DNA of 64,000 nucleotides. Origin: Streptococcus pneumoniae (lineage in GTDB: Bacteria > Bacillota > Bacilli > Lactobacillales > Streptococcaceae). The notes under the pieces are model-generated. The model saw only the letters and a list, made by a program, of their open reading frames with translations, was not told where the DNA came from and made no database searches. Within the stretch, counting starts at the first letter, position 1. Every line of letters starts with the position of its first letter. The position numbers were made by a program, and so were the translations under genes. Below, one piece after another: positions 19,114 to 27,935 of the stretch. Location: the NCBI GenBank assembly GCA_040719455.1, contig JBFDTN010000001.1, forward strand, positions 1,645,501 to 1,709,500. Direction: 5' to 3'.

Positions 19114-20280
19114 TTAGTTGTTAAATTCATGAATAATGACACCCTGCACCACACGATTGACAGTGCCAGTTGGAGATGGCGTATCTGGTTTATTTTCCAC
19201 CTTCAAGGAAGTCAAAAGGGCAAAGAGCTGCGCATAGGCAATGTATGGGAAGACACGGTAAATGTCGGTCAAGACTCCACCACAGCCGAGTGGCACTTGA
19301 TGAACACCTTCGAGGTCCTCGATTTTCTCACCGAGATAGATCACCTTACGAGCAATCTTATCACCAGCCACTTCCTTAACCAAATCAAGGTCGTACTGAC
19401 GAGTATAGTCATTGTTTGAGCCAAAGACAAGGACCACGGTCTCTTCGTTAATCAATGATTTCGGACCATGACGGAAACCAACTGGGCTTTCATACATAGT
19501 TGCTACTTGTCCTGCTGTCAATTCCAAGATTTTCAACTGCGCTTCATGAGCCAAACCAAAGAATGGACCTGCTCCTAGATAAATCACACGGTTAAAATCA
19601 AGCTCTACCAAATCTTGCACTTCTTGATCCTTGCCCAAAACTTCTTCAGTCAAGCGAGCTAAGACTGCAAATTTTTCTTCTTTTTCTTCTACACTTGCCT
19701 TGTCAAAGACTAAAAGAGCTGTCAACATCATCGATGTAAAGCTACTTGTCATCGCAAAACCAGCGTCATTTGAACGACTTGGTTGCAATAACAAGAGATT
19801 TTTCTCATCCCCTTTAGCATGCTGGGCTAATTTTCCATCTGCTGCACAAGTAATCGTGATTTGATACAAATCATCAACCAAAGCCTTTGCCAAATCCACA
19901 GCTGCCACACTCTCTGGCGAATTTCCACTGCGAGCAAAAGACACAAGAACCGTCGGCACATCTTTTTGGAAATGATGGAGCGGACCTGCGACCAAATCCG
20001 TTGTTGCAATCGATCGGAAATTCCACTCACGTTCGTCATAAATCGAAGTAAAGTAAGGAAGAAGAGTATCTCCGACATAGGCAGACGTCCCAGCCCCTGT
20101 TAAAATCACCTTGACATAGCTATGCTTTTCAGCAATACCTTCTAAAAACTCCTTAATTGCAGCCAGCTGATCCTTATAAGCTGCAAAAGCTTCTTTCCAA
20201 ACGTCTGGTTGTTGGTAAATTTCACGTGTAGTGATCTCTGCTCCCAACTGGACCAATTCTTCTTTAGAATATTTTAACAT
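19114..20280 (-). CDS. agaS: Sugar isomerase AgaS (SIS-domain, galactosamine-6-phosphate deaminase/isomerase)
   Basis: 388 residues with two SIS domains: ILTGAGTSAYVGD and SFARSGNSPESVAA in the first, YLGAGPFFGLAHEAQLKILE and SPVGFRHGPKS in the second. AgaS proteins convert galactosamine-6-phosphate to tagatose-6-phosphate. Together with the adjacent PTS and LacD this gives a route from imported galactosamine-type sugar to glycolysis. RBS AAAAAGGAG precedes the ATG. A 240-base spacer with a terminator separates it from the PTS genes, so it may also have its own promoter. Confidence 0.9.
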   Translation of the reverse strand: MLKYSKEELVQLGAEITTREIYQQPDVWKEAFAAYKDQLAAIKEFLEGIAEKHSYVKVILTGAGTSAYVGDTLLPYFTSIYDEREWNFRSIATTDLVAGPLHHFQKDVPTVLVSFARSGNSPESVAAVDLAKALVDDLYQITITCAADGKLAQHAKGDEKNLLLLQPSRSNDAGFAMTSSFTSMMLTALLVFDKASVEEKEEKFAVLARLTEEVLGKDQEVQDLVELDFNRVIYLGAGPFFGLAHEAQLKILELTAGQVATMYESPVGFRHGPKSLINEETVVLVFGSNNDYTRQYDLDLVKEVAGDKIARKVIYLGEKIEDLEGVHQVPLGCGGVLTDIYRVFPYIAYAQLFALLTSLKVENKPDTPSPTGTVNRVVQGVIIHEFNN

Positions 20281-20471
20281 AGTAAATCTCCTTTTTAAAT
20301 GAAAAGAGCAAGCGTATCAGTGAGTTACCTTAAAGAAAGAACCTTCACTGTCCATCTCTTTCTTAAAACTAACTTCTCTTCAAACAAAGCCCTGCTCTCC
20401 TTGTGCTACAAGCTTTCCCAGGAATCGTATGTCAAGACATTGTTTTCACTTTCTTGATATAGAAACCATTT

Positions 20472-20512
20472 CAAAAAAGAAAGGGAACTAGAAATCAATC
20501 CCAGCCCCTTTC
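20472..20512 (-). terminator. Terminator after PTS IIA
   Basis: - strand stem GAAAGGG..CT / AGTTCCCTTTC followed by TTTTTT. Partial read-through to agaS is possible. The rest of the spacer holds TTGACA (about 20434) but no matching -10 that I would trust. Confidence 0.7.
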
Positions 20513-20522
20513 CACATCCTAT

Positions 20523-20927
20523 TTATTCATCTTCATCGTCTGCCATGCCACTGAGGATTTCATTGACATATTGAACGTACTCTGAAGTGCTTTCATGGTA
20601 ATTTGATGTTGTTCCTAGAAGAGCGTCATTGATGAAGCGAATCACCATCGGCATATTCATTCCTGCATAAAGATCAATTTCCTGTCCTTCCATAATGAGT
20701 CTGCTGACTACATTACAAGGAGTACCGCCCATCAAGTCGGCAAAGACAACGAAATCATCCAAGTCTTTAATGGTATCCAAGAATTTTGCTTGAAACTCTT
20801 CTGGACCTTCTGCTGGTAGCAATGATACAGTATGAATGTTTTCTTGAGGTCCCATAATCATCTCTGTACTTTGTTTTAAGCCTTCACAGAATTGACCATG
20901 GCTGACCAATACTAAATGTTTACTCAT
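20523..20927 (-). CDS. PTS mannose/galactosamine-family EIIA component
   Basis: 134 residues from ATG 20927. Phosphorylated His10 is in LVLVSHGQF, and FADLMGGTPCN is the second family motif. It takes phosphate from HPr and passes it to EIIB. The start lies 8 bases after the IID stop with a weak RBS, suggesting coupled translation. It is part of the bgaC-linked transporter. Confidence 0.93.
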   Translation of the reverse strand: MSKHLVLVSHGQFCEGLKQSTEMIMGPQENIHTVSLLPAEGPEEFQAKFLDTIKDLDDFVVFADLMGGTPCNVVSRLIMEGQEIDLYAGMNMPMVIRFINDALLGTTSNYHESTSEYVQYVNEILSGMADDEDE

Positions 20928-20937
20928 AAATAATATC

Positions 20938-21759
20938 TTACACTCCCATTCCAAATGCGAAGCGACCAAGGGCAGACAAACCAAGAGCGATGGCAATGAT
21001 AATCAAGATTGCTTTTGTAGAAGTCATACCTTTACGACCAAGTAACCAGAAGATAGCTCCTGTAACCACAGCTGGTACCAAGCGTGGGAAGATTTGATTG
21101 ATCATAGCTTGAATATCAATCGCTTTGTCACCAACATGAGGAACCCAAGATACTTCTACGTTAATCATGGTTGCAATCAAGGCACCAAGCATGAAGACCC
21201 CAAGAACAGAAGCCGCATCAACCAAGGCAGTCAATTTATCACGCATGGTTGTGACAAGAGCTGTACCTTCTTTATAAGCTACTTCAAGTTGTTTCCAACG
21301 GAAGATATCATAACCTACTGCTACTGCCATCCAAAGAAGAATACCAATAAAGCTATTTTCTTTTGCCATCGTTGCAGCGATAGAACCCATAATCGCTGGA
21401 ACAAGAGAGCCAAAGATAGAGTCTCCGATAGGAGCAAATGGTCCCATCAAACCAGTTTTTACACCGTTTACCGCATCTTTAGAAGCAACACCTTCATTTT
21501 CTTCCAAGGCAAGGTCGATACCTGCGATAATTGTATGGAAGAATGGTGATGTATTAAAGAATTGCGTATGCAGTTGCATCATTTCTTTTAGCTCAGGAGT
21601 GCCGTCTCCGTACATTTTACGAAGTTGTGGCAAGAGCATGTAAAGATAACCAGAACCTTGCATCCGTTCATAGTTCCAACCAAGTTGGTAAGTGAACATA
21701 CTACGTTTGTTAATTTGATTAAAATCTTCTTTGGTAAGTTTGTAATTAGACTTCATCAT
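20938..21759 (-). CDS. PTS mannose/galactosamine-family EIID component
   Basis: 273 residues from ATG 21759 (or 21756). EIID features: QLGWNYERMQGSGYLYMLLP near the N-terminus, FFNTSPFFHTIIAGIDLALEE, and GLMGPFAPIGDSIFGSLVPAI, with membrane segments in the C-terminal half. It forms the membrane channel with IIC. It overlaps the IIC stop by 14 bases, so the two are translated together. Confidence 0.95.
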   Translation of the reverse strand: MMKSNYKLTKEDFNQINKRSMFTYQLGWNYERMQGSGYLYMLLPQLRKMYGDGTPELKEMMQLHTQFFNTSPFFHTIIAGIDLALEENEGVASKDAVNGVKTGLMGPFAPIGDSIFGSLVPAIMGSIAATMAKENSFIGILLWMAVAVGYDIFRWKQLEVAYKEGTALVTTMRDKLTALVDAASVLGVFMLGALIATMINVEVSWVPHVGDKAIDIQAMINQIFPRLVPAVVTGAIFWLLGRKGMTSTKAILIIIAIALGLSALGRFAFGMGV

Positions 21760-22657
21760 CTTCGATTTCCCCACTTTCTGAGTTAGATGGCGCTGCAACC
21801 ACTGTTACATTTTGGCTATTTTTATAGTGAAGGACAGCAAGAGCGATACCGACGATAGCTACACCGATCATTGGAAGCCCTTTGTCAAATGCTGAAGAGG
21901 CAAAACCAATCGCAGCTTCTGCTTTTTCATCATAAGCGCCTGCAAGTGTGCCAACAGCACCACTAAGTGCTTGAAGACCACCAAAGACAGTTGTCAACAT
22001 TGCTGTAATTGCAAAACCTAGACCAAGATAGTGAAGGTTGCGTTTGAGTGGAAGGTAGTGAAGCAAGATTGCAAACCCTAGACCTGGAAGCATACGAGCT
22101 GCAAGAGTCAAACCATCTGCAAACCATTGATATTGTTTAATAAGATCTACAACAGTTTGAACGAAACCTCCACCAAATGCAAGGGCAAAAAGCACTGGCA
22201 CCGCACGAGAAGCTGCCCAAGGAATCGCACCTAGAAGGTAGTTACGCTCAATGCCTTTGTAGTCAAAGCGTTCAACGGCTGCATCCACACGGTGAGCGAA
22301 GTAAGTAGTTGAGAAACGACCGAGGATATCGGCATAAGTAAGAAGTGCTGCCACTGGCACCGCAATTGTTGAGATTGCAAGCTCAGCATCAATTCCTTGT
22401 GCTACTGAGAAAGCAGTCGCCAAAACCGCACCAGATGTCGCGTCAATACGAGACGCACCACCAAAGGTACCAACCCCAAGCACTACCAATTGAAGAGAAC
22501 CACCGATAAACAGACCTGTCTTCAAATCTCCCATGACAAGTCCTGTAATGAAACCTGCAAATACAGGCGAACCTGCTGAAGATACGATGGTCAACTCATC
22601 ACAGATTTGATAAGCTGAGTACAAGGTAAGTAAAAGAATTTGCCACCATTGAATCAT
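21746..22657 (-). CDS. PTS mannose/galactosamine-family EIIC component
   Basis: 303 residues, strongly hydrophobic with about 8-9 membrane segments. The N-terminal stretch SSAGSPVFAGFITGLVMGD and the GGSLQLVVLGVGTFGGAS motif identify the mannose-family IIC. It binds and translocates the sugar. It is encoded between IIB (45-base gap) and IID (14-base overlap). Confidence 0.95.
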   Translation of the reverse strand: MIQWWQILLLTLYSAYQICDELTIVSSAGSPVFAGFITGLVMGDLKTGLFIGGSLQLVVLGVGTFGGASRIDATSGAVLATAFSVAQGIDAELAISTIAVPVAALLTYADILGRFSTTYFAHRVDAAVERFDYKGIERNYLLGAIPWAASRAVPVLFALAFGGGFVQTVVDLIKQYQWFADGLTLAARMLPGLGFAILLHYLPLKRNLHYLGLGFAITAMLTTVFGGLQALSGAVGTLAGAYDEKAEAAIGFASSAFDKGLPMIGVAIVGIALAVLHYKNSQNVTVVAAPSNSESGEIEDDEV

Positions 22658-22702
22658 GATGTAACCTCCTAAAATTTTTTAAAAATGTTATGAACAAATG
22701 AA

Positions 22703-23188
22703 CTATCTCACCTTTGCAAGCAATGGTAAGAAATCTTTAGCGGTGTCACCTGGCACCATTTGGTGAATCAATTTCACGCCTTTGGCATCTAAGCCGTCAA
22801 ATACACGAATGTCTTCGTCAACAACGTTAACAGAACGTGTCACAGAGCGTGTTTCAGGTGATTGAGACATATTGCCGACATTTAGCTCAGGAATCGCTAC
22901 ACCACGCTCTACCAAGCCTAGAATTGGCGCTGGACGTTTAGCAACGATAAAGAGACGTTGTGAGTCATATTTTCCTGCTAGGATATTGGCTGCTGCCTTT
23001 TCAATCGTCAATACAGACAATTTCACTCCTGGCGGGCAAGCCAATTTCAAGCCTGATTTTTCAATATCACTGTTGACTACTTCATCGTCAACAACCATGA
23101 TACGAGAAATGTTCAATTTAGTAGTCCAAAGATTGGCTACTTGACCATGGATCAAACGTCCATCAATACGAGTTCCTATAATTGTCAT
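22703..23188 (-). CDS. PTS mannose/galactosamine-family EIIB component
   Basis: 161 residues. His14 in RIDGRLIHGQVANLW is the phosphorylation site that donates to the incoming sugar. The ATGA overlap with the bgaC stop indicates coupled translation right after the beta-galactosidase. In pneumococcus the equivalent transporter has been linked to galactose-containing sugars. Confidence 0.95.
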   Translation of the reverse strand: MTIIGTRIDGRLIHGQVANLWTTKLNISRIMVVDDEVVNSDIEKSGLKLACPPGVKLSVLTIEKAAANILAGKYDSQRLFIVAKRPAPILGLVERGVAIPELNVGNMSQSPETRSVTRSVNVVDEDIRVFDGLDAKGVKLIHQMVPGDTAKDFLPLLAKVR

Positions 23189-24972
23189 AAGTTTTCCCCC
23201 TTTATTTGTTTCAATATAGGTTTTTTAACAAAGTGAATCATTTCCTGATATTCCCCTTCCGTCTCAAAGATGACAATGCGATTATTGCCCTCTTTAAGCA
23301 GTCCATGTGGAATATACAGGGAAAGTGTCGGTCCGACATTCCAAAAACGTCCGATATTGACACCATTGACAAAGGCAACGCCCTTTCCAAATCCAGTCAA
23401 ATCTACATAAGCATCATTAAGCGCTTTCATTTTCACGTCAAAAGCATAGAAAGCTGGCTGACCTTCCTGCCACTCTTTTGAAAAATCTACCTGCTCAATA
23501 TTAGTCAAATCAAGCGGATATTGTTTCCAATCAAGTAAGAAATGAAGATCTTTACAAACGCCTGTTCGAATCCCTTTTCTCTGGGTATCCGCAAGAAGCT
23601 TGTGTCCATAATTAACACGCCCCATATTTTCCATGAGAATGTCAATCTGATGATTTTTCCTCTTTTCAGCTGTGACAAAGATATCTTCTCCAATCTCTGT
23701 CTGATACTGAATCGAGACTTTCTCCCCATCAACAAAGAGTTGCATCCGATCCCGGCCATCAATGACCCGAATCTTTTCTTCATCCGCATCCCATTCTGCC
23801 TGAGTCCGATAGAGATGGTAGCCATAGTATTGACCCAACTCTTCCATCCGCTTTGGATAAGAAGTATGAGTTGACTCTGATAGACTCTCCAAGGTTTCAA
23901 ACAAGCTCACCTTAGCAGTCAAAGGAATATCGCTCAACTCCAAGCACTCTTTCACCAAAGGCTCTTTGATCGGATACTCTGAGAAATGCTCTTTCATCAT
24001 CTGCTGAACCGCAAAATACTTCGGCGTTGGATTCCCCTGCTCATTGAGTAGAGCATCATAGTCATAAGAGGTCACTTGTGGCAAATCAATGGTTCCTCGT
24101 GCTGAGCATCCATTCATAAAACCAAAGTTTGTTCCCCCATGAAACATATAGAGATTAATCGACCCTTGCTCCATAACTTCTCGGACAGCCTCTGCCAACT
24201 CTTTTGGCTCTCTCGTGATAATCGGCTCTTTCCAACGATTAAACCAACCATCCCAAAATTCCATGCACATCAGCGGCCACTGTTTTCCATGCTCCTCAAA
24301 AAAGTCTTGCATTTGTGAGAAATTAAAGGCTCCTTTAGATCCAAAATTTCCAGTCACAAAGATGTCTTCTTCAATCAACGTCCCTGCTCTAAGTGTCGCA
24401 CGCCACGGCCCATCCGATGTAAACAGCGGACAAGTCACACCAGCTTTGACCATTAAATCGCGAATCGCACGCAGATAAGCTTTATCCTCACCGTAAGAAC
24501 CATATTCATTTTCAATCTGCATCATGAGGATGTTACCTCCGTTATTCAGTTGATATGGTAATAGTTTCGGCAATAAAACAGCATAATAGCGAGCAACAGT
24601 TTCTAAAAATCGAGGATCCGAAGAACGGATACGCATCTCTTTTTCTAATAGCCAAGCTGGCAAACCTCCGAATTCCCATTCTGCACAGATAAAGGGAGAA
24701 GGACGTACAATAGCATACAGGCCTAAATCTTGAGCAAGCGTTAGAAATCGTTCCAAATCCAAGATTCCTGTGAAATCAAACTCTCCCTCTCTTGGCTCAT
24801 GCATATTCCAAGGAACATAGGTTTCAACTGTATTGAAGCCTAGAGCTTTCAAATTATAGAGAGAATGATACCAGTCATCTGGATGAATCCGGAAATAATG
24901 GATAGCACCTGACAAAATCTTAAAGGATGCTCCATCTAAATAGAAATCATCTTTTATCTCAAATCTTGCCAA
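23185..24972 (-). CDS. bgaC: Beta-galactosidase BgaC (GH35)
   Basis: 595 residues from a TTG start at 24972 (RBS AAGAAGGTGGG). GH35 signature: acid/base Glu156 in QIENEYGSYG and nucleophile Glu238 in MCMEFWDGWF. There is no signal peptide, as in pneumococcal BgaC, which is nonetheless reported on the surface and prefers terminal beta-1,3-galactose. First gene of the cluster, with a strong promoter and CRE. It releases galactose from host glycans for the adjacent PTS. Confidence 0.94.
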   Translation of the reverse strand: MARFEIKDDFYLDGASFKILSGAIHYFRIHPDDWYHSLYNLKALGFNTVETYVPWNMHEPREGEFDFTGILDLERFLTLAQDLGLYAIVRPSPFICAEWEFGGLPAWLLEKEMRIRSSDPRFLETVARYYAVLLPKLLPYQLNNGGNILMMQIENEYGSYGEDKAYLRAIRDLMVKAGVTCPLFTSDGPWRATLRAGTLIEEDIFVTGNFGSKGAFNFSQMQDFFEEHGKQWPLMCMEFWDGWFNRWKEPIITREPKELAEAVREVMEQGSINLYMFHGGTNFGFMNGCSARGTIDLPQVTSYDYDALLNEQGNPTPKYFAVQQMMKEHFSEYPIKEPLVKECLELSDIPLTAKVSLFETLESLSESTHTSYPKRMEELGQYYGYHLYRTQAEWDADEEKIRVIDGRDRMQLFVDGEKVSIQYQTEIGEDIFVTAEKRKNHQIDILMENMGRVNYGHKLLADTQRKGIRTGVCKDLHFLLDWKQYPLDLTNIEQVDFSKEWQEGQPAFYAFDVKMKALNDAYVDLTGFGKGVAFVNGVNIGRFWNVGPTLSLYIPHGLLKEGNNRIVIFETEGEYQEMIHFVKKPILKQIKGENL

Positions 24973-25003
24973 ATACCCACCTTCTTTCCTTAAAGAAAAC
25001 TTA

Positions 25004-25017
25004 AGTAATCGTTTTCA
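25004..25017 (-). promoter_or_regulatory. Catabolite-responsive element (CcpA site)
   Basis: TGAAAACGATTACT on the - strand matches the CRE consensus TGWAARCGYTWNCW at 13 of 14 positions. It overlaps the predicted transcription start of bgaC, a position for repression in glucose. Confidence 0.75.
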
Positions 25018-25023
25018 CTACTT

Positions 25024-25052
25024 AATATATTATATGTTTTAAAAAATGTCAA
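25024..25052 (-). promoter_or_regulatory. bgaC operon promoter
   Basis: On the - strand: perfect -35 TTGACA (25047-25052), 17-base spacer, -10 TATATT (25024-25029). Start near 25017. Confidence 0.8.
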
Positions 25053-25081
25053 TACTTTTTAACAAATTTTTTAAAAAATGT
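25037..25081. promoter_or_regulatory. 13-bp direct repeats, candidate GntR operators
   Basis: TTTTAAAAAATGT occurs at 25037-25049 and at 25069-25081, 32 bp apart (three helical turns). The first overlaps the bgaC -35; the second abuts the gntR -10 (TACAAT, 25084-25089). Confidence 0.5.
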
Positions 25082-25128
25082 GGTACAATTCATAATGAGA
25101 AGGAAAAAATCAAAGTGAGGTGAAAGAT

Positions 25129-25848
25129 ATGGTTGTCCCTAAATACCAGTATATCAAGGACGAACTAAAAAATAAAATTATCTCAGGTCAATTTGAAAAT
25201 GGAGATAAATTCTATACGGAGGCTGAACTGATTGCTCTGTACAATGTTAGTTCCATTACAGTTGTCAGAGCACTCAATGAACTTGCTAAAGATGGCTACA
25301 TTATCCGCCAGCAAGGAAAAGGTACTTTCGTATCTCGTGCTCGTAAGCACAAATTAGTAGAATTCTCTGATGTAGAACTCTTTGACTCTCAAGATGATGA
25401 CCAAGTAACGGTACTTTCTATCGAACGAGAAAACGAAGATCATATCCTAGAAAAGCTAGGCTTGAAAAACACACAATTCTACTACAAAATTGAGCGTATC
25501 CGTAAGGCAAAAGGAGTAGTCTATCTCTATGACAGATCCTACATCCCTGAGCAATACATCAACGCTAACTACCCAGACTTGTCTTATTACAGCTCAATTT
25601 ACAAACGATTCAAAGAAGATTATCATATCCACTTAAATGACGAGCATTTTGAAGAAAGCAATGTTATCTTGTTCCCAACTCCAGAAGACATCTGCCAAGT
25701 GCTTGAAATTGATAAGACCTTCCCAGTGGTCTATCAAGAAAAAACAACACAACTGGAAGCGACTGGCCAAGTCATTGAATACGATGAAACTTACAAACGA
25801 GCTGACTTCTTCAAGATTAAGTTCGTCTCAAGAAATCGTCCAAACTAA
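25129..25848 (+). CDS. GntR-family (HutC/UTRA) transcriptional regulator
   Basis: 239 residues from ATG 25129, 7 bases after GAGGTG. N-terminal winged helix (YQYIKDELKNKIISGQFENG, then ALYNVSSITVVRALNELAKDGYIIRQQGKGTFV), then a UTRA ligand-binding domain (FYYKIERIRKAKGVVYLYDRSYIP). Divergent from bgaC, as in pneumococcus, so it is the probable repressor of the galactoside operon, relieved by a phosphorylated sugar. Confidence 0.92.
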   Translation: MVVPKYQYIKDELKNKIISGQFENGDKFYTEAELIALYNVSSITVVRALNELAKDGYIIRQQGKGTFVSRARKHKLVEFSDVELFDSQDDDQVTVLSIERENEDHILEKLGLKNTQFYYKIERIRKAKGVVYLYDRSYIPEQYINANYPDLSYYSSIYKRFKEDYHIHLNDEHFEESNVILFPTPEDICQVLEIDKTFPVVYQEKTTQLEATGQVIEYDETYKRADFFKIKFVSRNRPN

Positions 25849-25863
25849 TCATGTATACCAATA

Positions 25864-25905
25864 AAGGAAGAAAGGAACAAGCAGGTTCTTACTTCCTTAT
25901 TTTTA
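25864..25905 (+). terminator. gntR terminator
   Basis: Nested stem AAGGAAG...GGAAC / GTTC...CTTCCTT followed by ATTTTTAG. A second hairpin AGAGAC/GTCTCT with TATTTTTTTATT follows at 25918-25955. Confidence 0.8.
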
Positions 25906-26020
25906 GTCAAAAAATCAAGAGACTCAGTAAAGATATACTGGTCTCTATTTTTTTATTGATGTGACGCAAAACTTCCATCACTGATGCTCAAAATTAGTTG
26001 CATTACCCTTGCTCTAACTA

Positions 26021-26170
26021 TATATAGTTGTTTAGTTTTGATTTAGTACGAGGCAACGAGTCACAGACGTAACTGGGATTAACGAAGGATTATTTCCCAC
26101 CTTCAACAGTCCAGTAGACTGTTGAAGCAAGATGAGGTAACAAAGTAATAAATTAAAACTAAATGACTAT
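26021..26170. repeat. Intergenic palindromic repeat, copy B
   Basis: About 150 bp, starting TATATAGTTGTTTAGTTTTG and ending AATTAAAACTAAATGACTAT, arms matching copy A nearly base for base. The core differs: it holds a perfect 11-bp hairpin CTTCAACAGTC-cagta-GACTGTTGAAG (26101-26127). Confidence 0.7.
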
Positions 26171-26254
26171 AAAACACAAACCCATGTCAGACAGTTAACC
26201 AAAAGGGTGCTTACTCCAGCCTTTTTTCATTCTCCTAATCCTAAAAAACCACAA

Positions 26255-26285
26255 GAAAAAAAGCCCACAGAAAGTAGGCTTTTTG
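26255..26285 (-). terminator. rpsD terminator
   Basis: - strand AAAAAGCC-tactttctgtg-GGCTTTTTTT. Confidence 0.8.
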
Positions 26286-26302
26286 AAAGGTAAGCTTTGA
26301 AA

Positions 26303-26914
26303 TTAAAGCATTTTGTTGTAGAATTCAACGACAAGTGCTTCGTTAATTTCTGGGTTGATTTCGTCGCGTTCTGGAAGGCGAGTCAATGATCCTTCAAGTT
26401 TATCAGCATCGAATGATACGAATGCTGGACGTCCAAGAGTTGCTTCAACAGCTTCAAGAATTGCAGGAACTTTCATTGATTTCTCACGAACTGAAATCAC
26501 TTGACCAACTTCAACACGGTAGCTAGGGATGTCAACGCGTTTTCCGTCAACAAGGATGTGACCGTGGTTTACAAATTGACGTGCTTGACGACGAGTAGTT
26601 GCAAGACCAAGACGGTAAACAACGTTATCCAAACGACGCTCAAGAAGAAGCATGAAGTTGAAACCAAGGATTCCGCCTTTGATTTTTGTAGCTTGTACGA
26701 ACAAGTTACGGAATTGTTTCTCACCTACACCGTAAGTGAAACGAAGTTTTTGTTTTTCAGCCAATTGCAAACCGTATTCTGACAATTTGCTACGGTTGTT
26801 TGGTCCATGTTGACCTGGTACATAGTTACGACGAGCAAGCTCTTTACCTGTACCTGTAAGTGACAAACCAAGACGACGAGCTTGTTTCCAAGATGGTCCT
26901 GTATAACGTGACAT
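26303..26914 (-). CDS. rpsD: 30S ribosomal protein S4
   Basis: 203 residues from ATG 26914 (RBS TGGAGG), the standard [20 protein letters not shown]-terminus of Firmicute S4. The S4 RNA-binding domain ([31 protein letters not shown]) lies at about 92-155. Primary 16S rRNA binder in 30S assembly and usually autoregulatory. It is a single-gene transcript here. Confidence 0.98.
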   Translation of the reverse strand: MSRYTGPSWKQARRLGLSLTGTGKELARRNYVPGQHGPNNRSKLSEYGLQLAEKQKLRFTYGVGEKQFRNLFVQATKIKGGILGFNFMLLLERRLDNVVYRLGLATTRRQARQFVNHGHILVDGKRVDIPSYRVEVGQVISVREKSMKVPAILEAVEATLGRPAFVSFDADKLEGSLTRLPERDEINPEINEALVVEFYNKML

Positions 26915-27168
26915 AATAATGTCCTCCATAAAGTAATTTTTTATGGAAATAGTCTTTGAGAAATCCTGATTCGTGCAGGTACCCTTCGCCTAAACAGCTA
27001 AGGTTACTGATTATAAATTTCTACTTGAGTTTAGTTCTTACTACTCAGCAACGAATCGCAGGAAGTACCGAGGGTACAGCAAGATTCGATAACGACATAG
27101 AGAGAGCTAAAGCAAGCAGAAAGATACCTGTTGACGAGCTTCATATTCCTCCGCTGCTATTTCACATA
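26915..27168 (-). promoter_or_regulatory. rpsD 5' leader, probably autoregulatory
   Basis: About 250 untranslated bases between the rpsD promoter and its start, rich in hairpins on the - strand: CGAATC...GATTCG enclosing GTACC-ctc-GGTAC, and GGGTACCTGCACGAATCAGG near the start. S4 binding to such leaders is known in Bacillus and other Firmicutes; the structure here is my reading only. Confidence 0.5.
27029..27112. repeat. Diverged palindromic repeat, copy C, within the rpsD leader
   Basis: On the + strand TTTAGTTCTTACTACTCAGCAACGAATCGCAGGAA...GCAAGATTCGATAACGACATA...GCTAAA follows copy A block by block (GCAACGA, GCAGGAA, GCAAGA, TAACGAC, TA). It may be a repeat inserted in the leader or the leader element from which the repeats derive. 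Confidence 0.45.
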
Positions 27169-27174
27169 AGCTTT

Positions 27175-27203
27175 ATTATACCATATTTATATTTTCCTGT
27201 AAA
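27175..27203 (-). promoter_or_regulatory. rpsD promoter
   Basis: - strand -35 TTTACA (27198-27203), 17-base spacer, -10 TATAAT (27175-27180). Confidence 0.75.
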
Positions 27204-27210
27204 GGTTTTT

Positions 27211-27933
27211 CTACACTTTTGCTAGGCAATCTAAGATTTCTTTCTTATAGGCTAGTTTTTGTACTTCTTTATCTTCCGTATCTGCCCAATGCAACTTTAT
27301 CTCTTTGACAATTTCACCTGGACGGTGATTGAGCAGATAAATTCGATTGCTAAGCGTTAAGGCTTCATCGAGACTATGCGTGATTAGAAGGCTAGTCAGA
27401 CCAAGACTTTGGTGAATATTCAAGTACCAAGCGTGCAATTCTGCCTTGGTCAACTCATCCAAGGCACTAAAAGGCTCATCGAGCAAAAAGAAGGATGGAC
27501 CAAATAAATAAGTTCTAAGGAGTGCGATTCGTTGCCGCATCCCCCCGCTTAATTCATGTGGGTAAGATGATTTCACATCTGCCAAGCCAAACTCTTTTAA
27601 AAGCTCCAAAGCTCGCTCTTCTGCCAACTCTTTCTTTACCCCTTTTATGCGCAAGGGTAGACTGACATTTCCTAAAACCGTCTTATGCTCCAGTAACAAA
27701 TCTTTTTGGAGCATATAGCTCACTTTTCCCTTAGGATTGCGCTCTCCATCCAAGCTAATTTCCCCATTTTTAACATCCAAAATCCCTGCAATTAGGTTAA
27801 ACAGGGTGGTCTTTCCGACACCACTCGGACCTAAAATAGCAACAATTTCCCCTGCTGCAACCTCTAGGTTAATATTTCGTAAAATCATCTCTTTGCCATA
27901 ATCATGGCTTAGATTGGCTACTCGTAATCTCAT
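27211..27933 (-). CDS. thiZ: ABC transporter ATP-binding protein, thiamin precursor uptake
   Basis: 240 residues. Walker A GPSGVGKTT (about 35-43), signature LSGGMRQRIALLRT, Walker B FFLLDEPFSALDE and H-loop LLITHSLDEAL. Third gene of a TPP-riboswitch-controlled operon with a periplasmic-type binding lipoprotein and permease, hence ThiZ. It energises import of a pyrimidine precursor (HMP or N-formyl-aminopyrimidine). Confidence 0.88.
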   Translation of the reverse strand: MRLRVANLSHDYGKEMILRNINLEVAAGEIVAILGPSGVGKTTLFNLIAGILDVKNGEISLDGERNPKGKVSYMLQKDLLLEHKTVLGNVSLPLRIKGVKKELAEERALELLKEFGLADVKSSYPHELSGGMRQRIALLRTYLFGPSFFLLDEPFSALDELTKAELHAWYLNIHQSLGLTSLLITHSLDEALTLSNRIYLLNHRPGEIVKEIKLHWADTEDKEVQKLAYKKEILDCLAKV

Positions 27934-27935
27934 CT

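Noticed and set aside
20420-20440. CRE and TTGACA promoter before agaS
   Set aside because: TGAAAACAATGTCT has three mismatches to the CRE, and TTGACA has no -10 at suitable distance.
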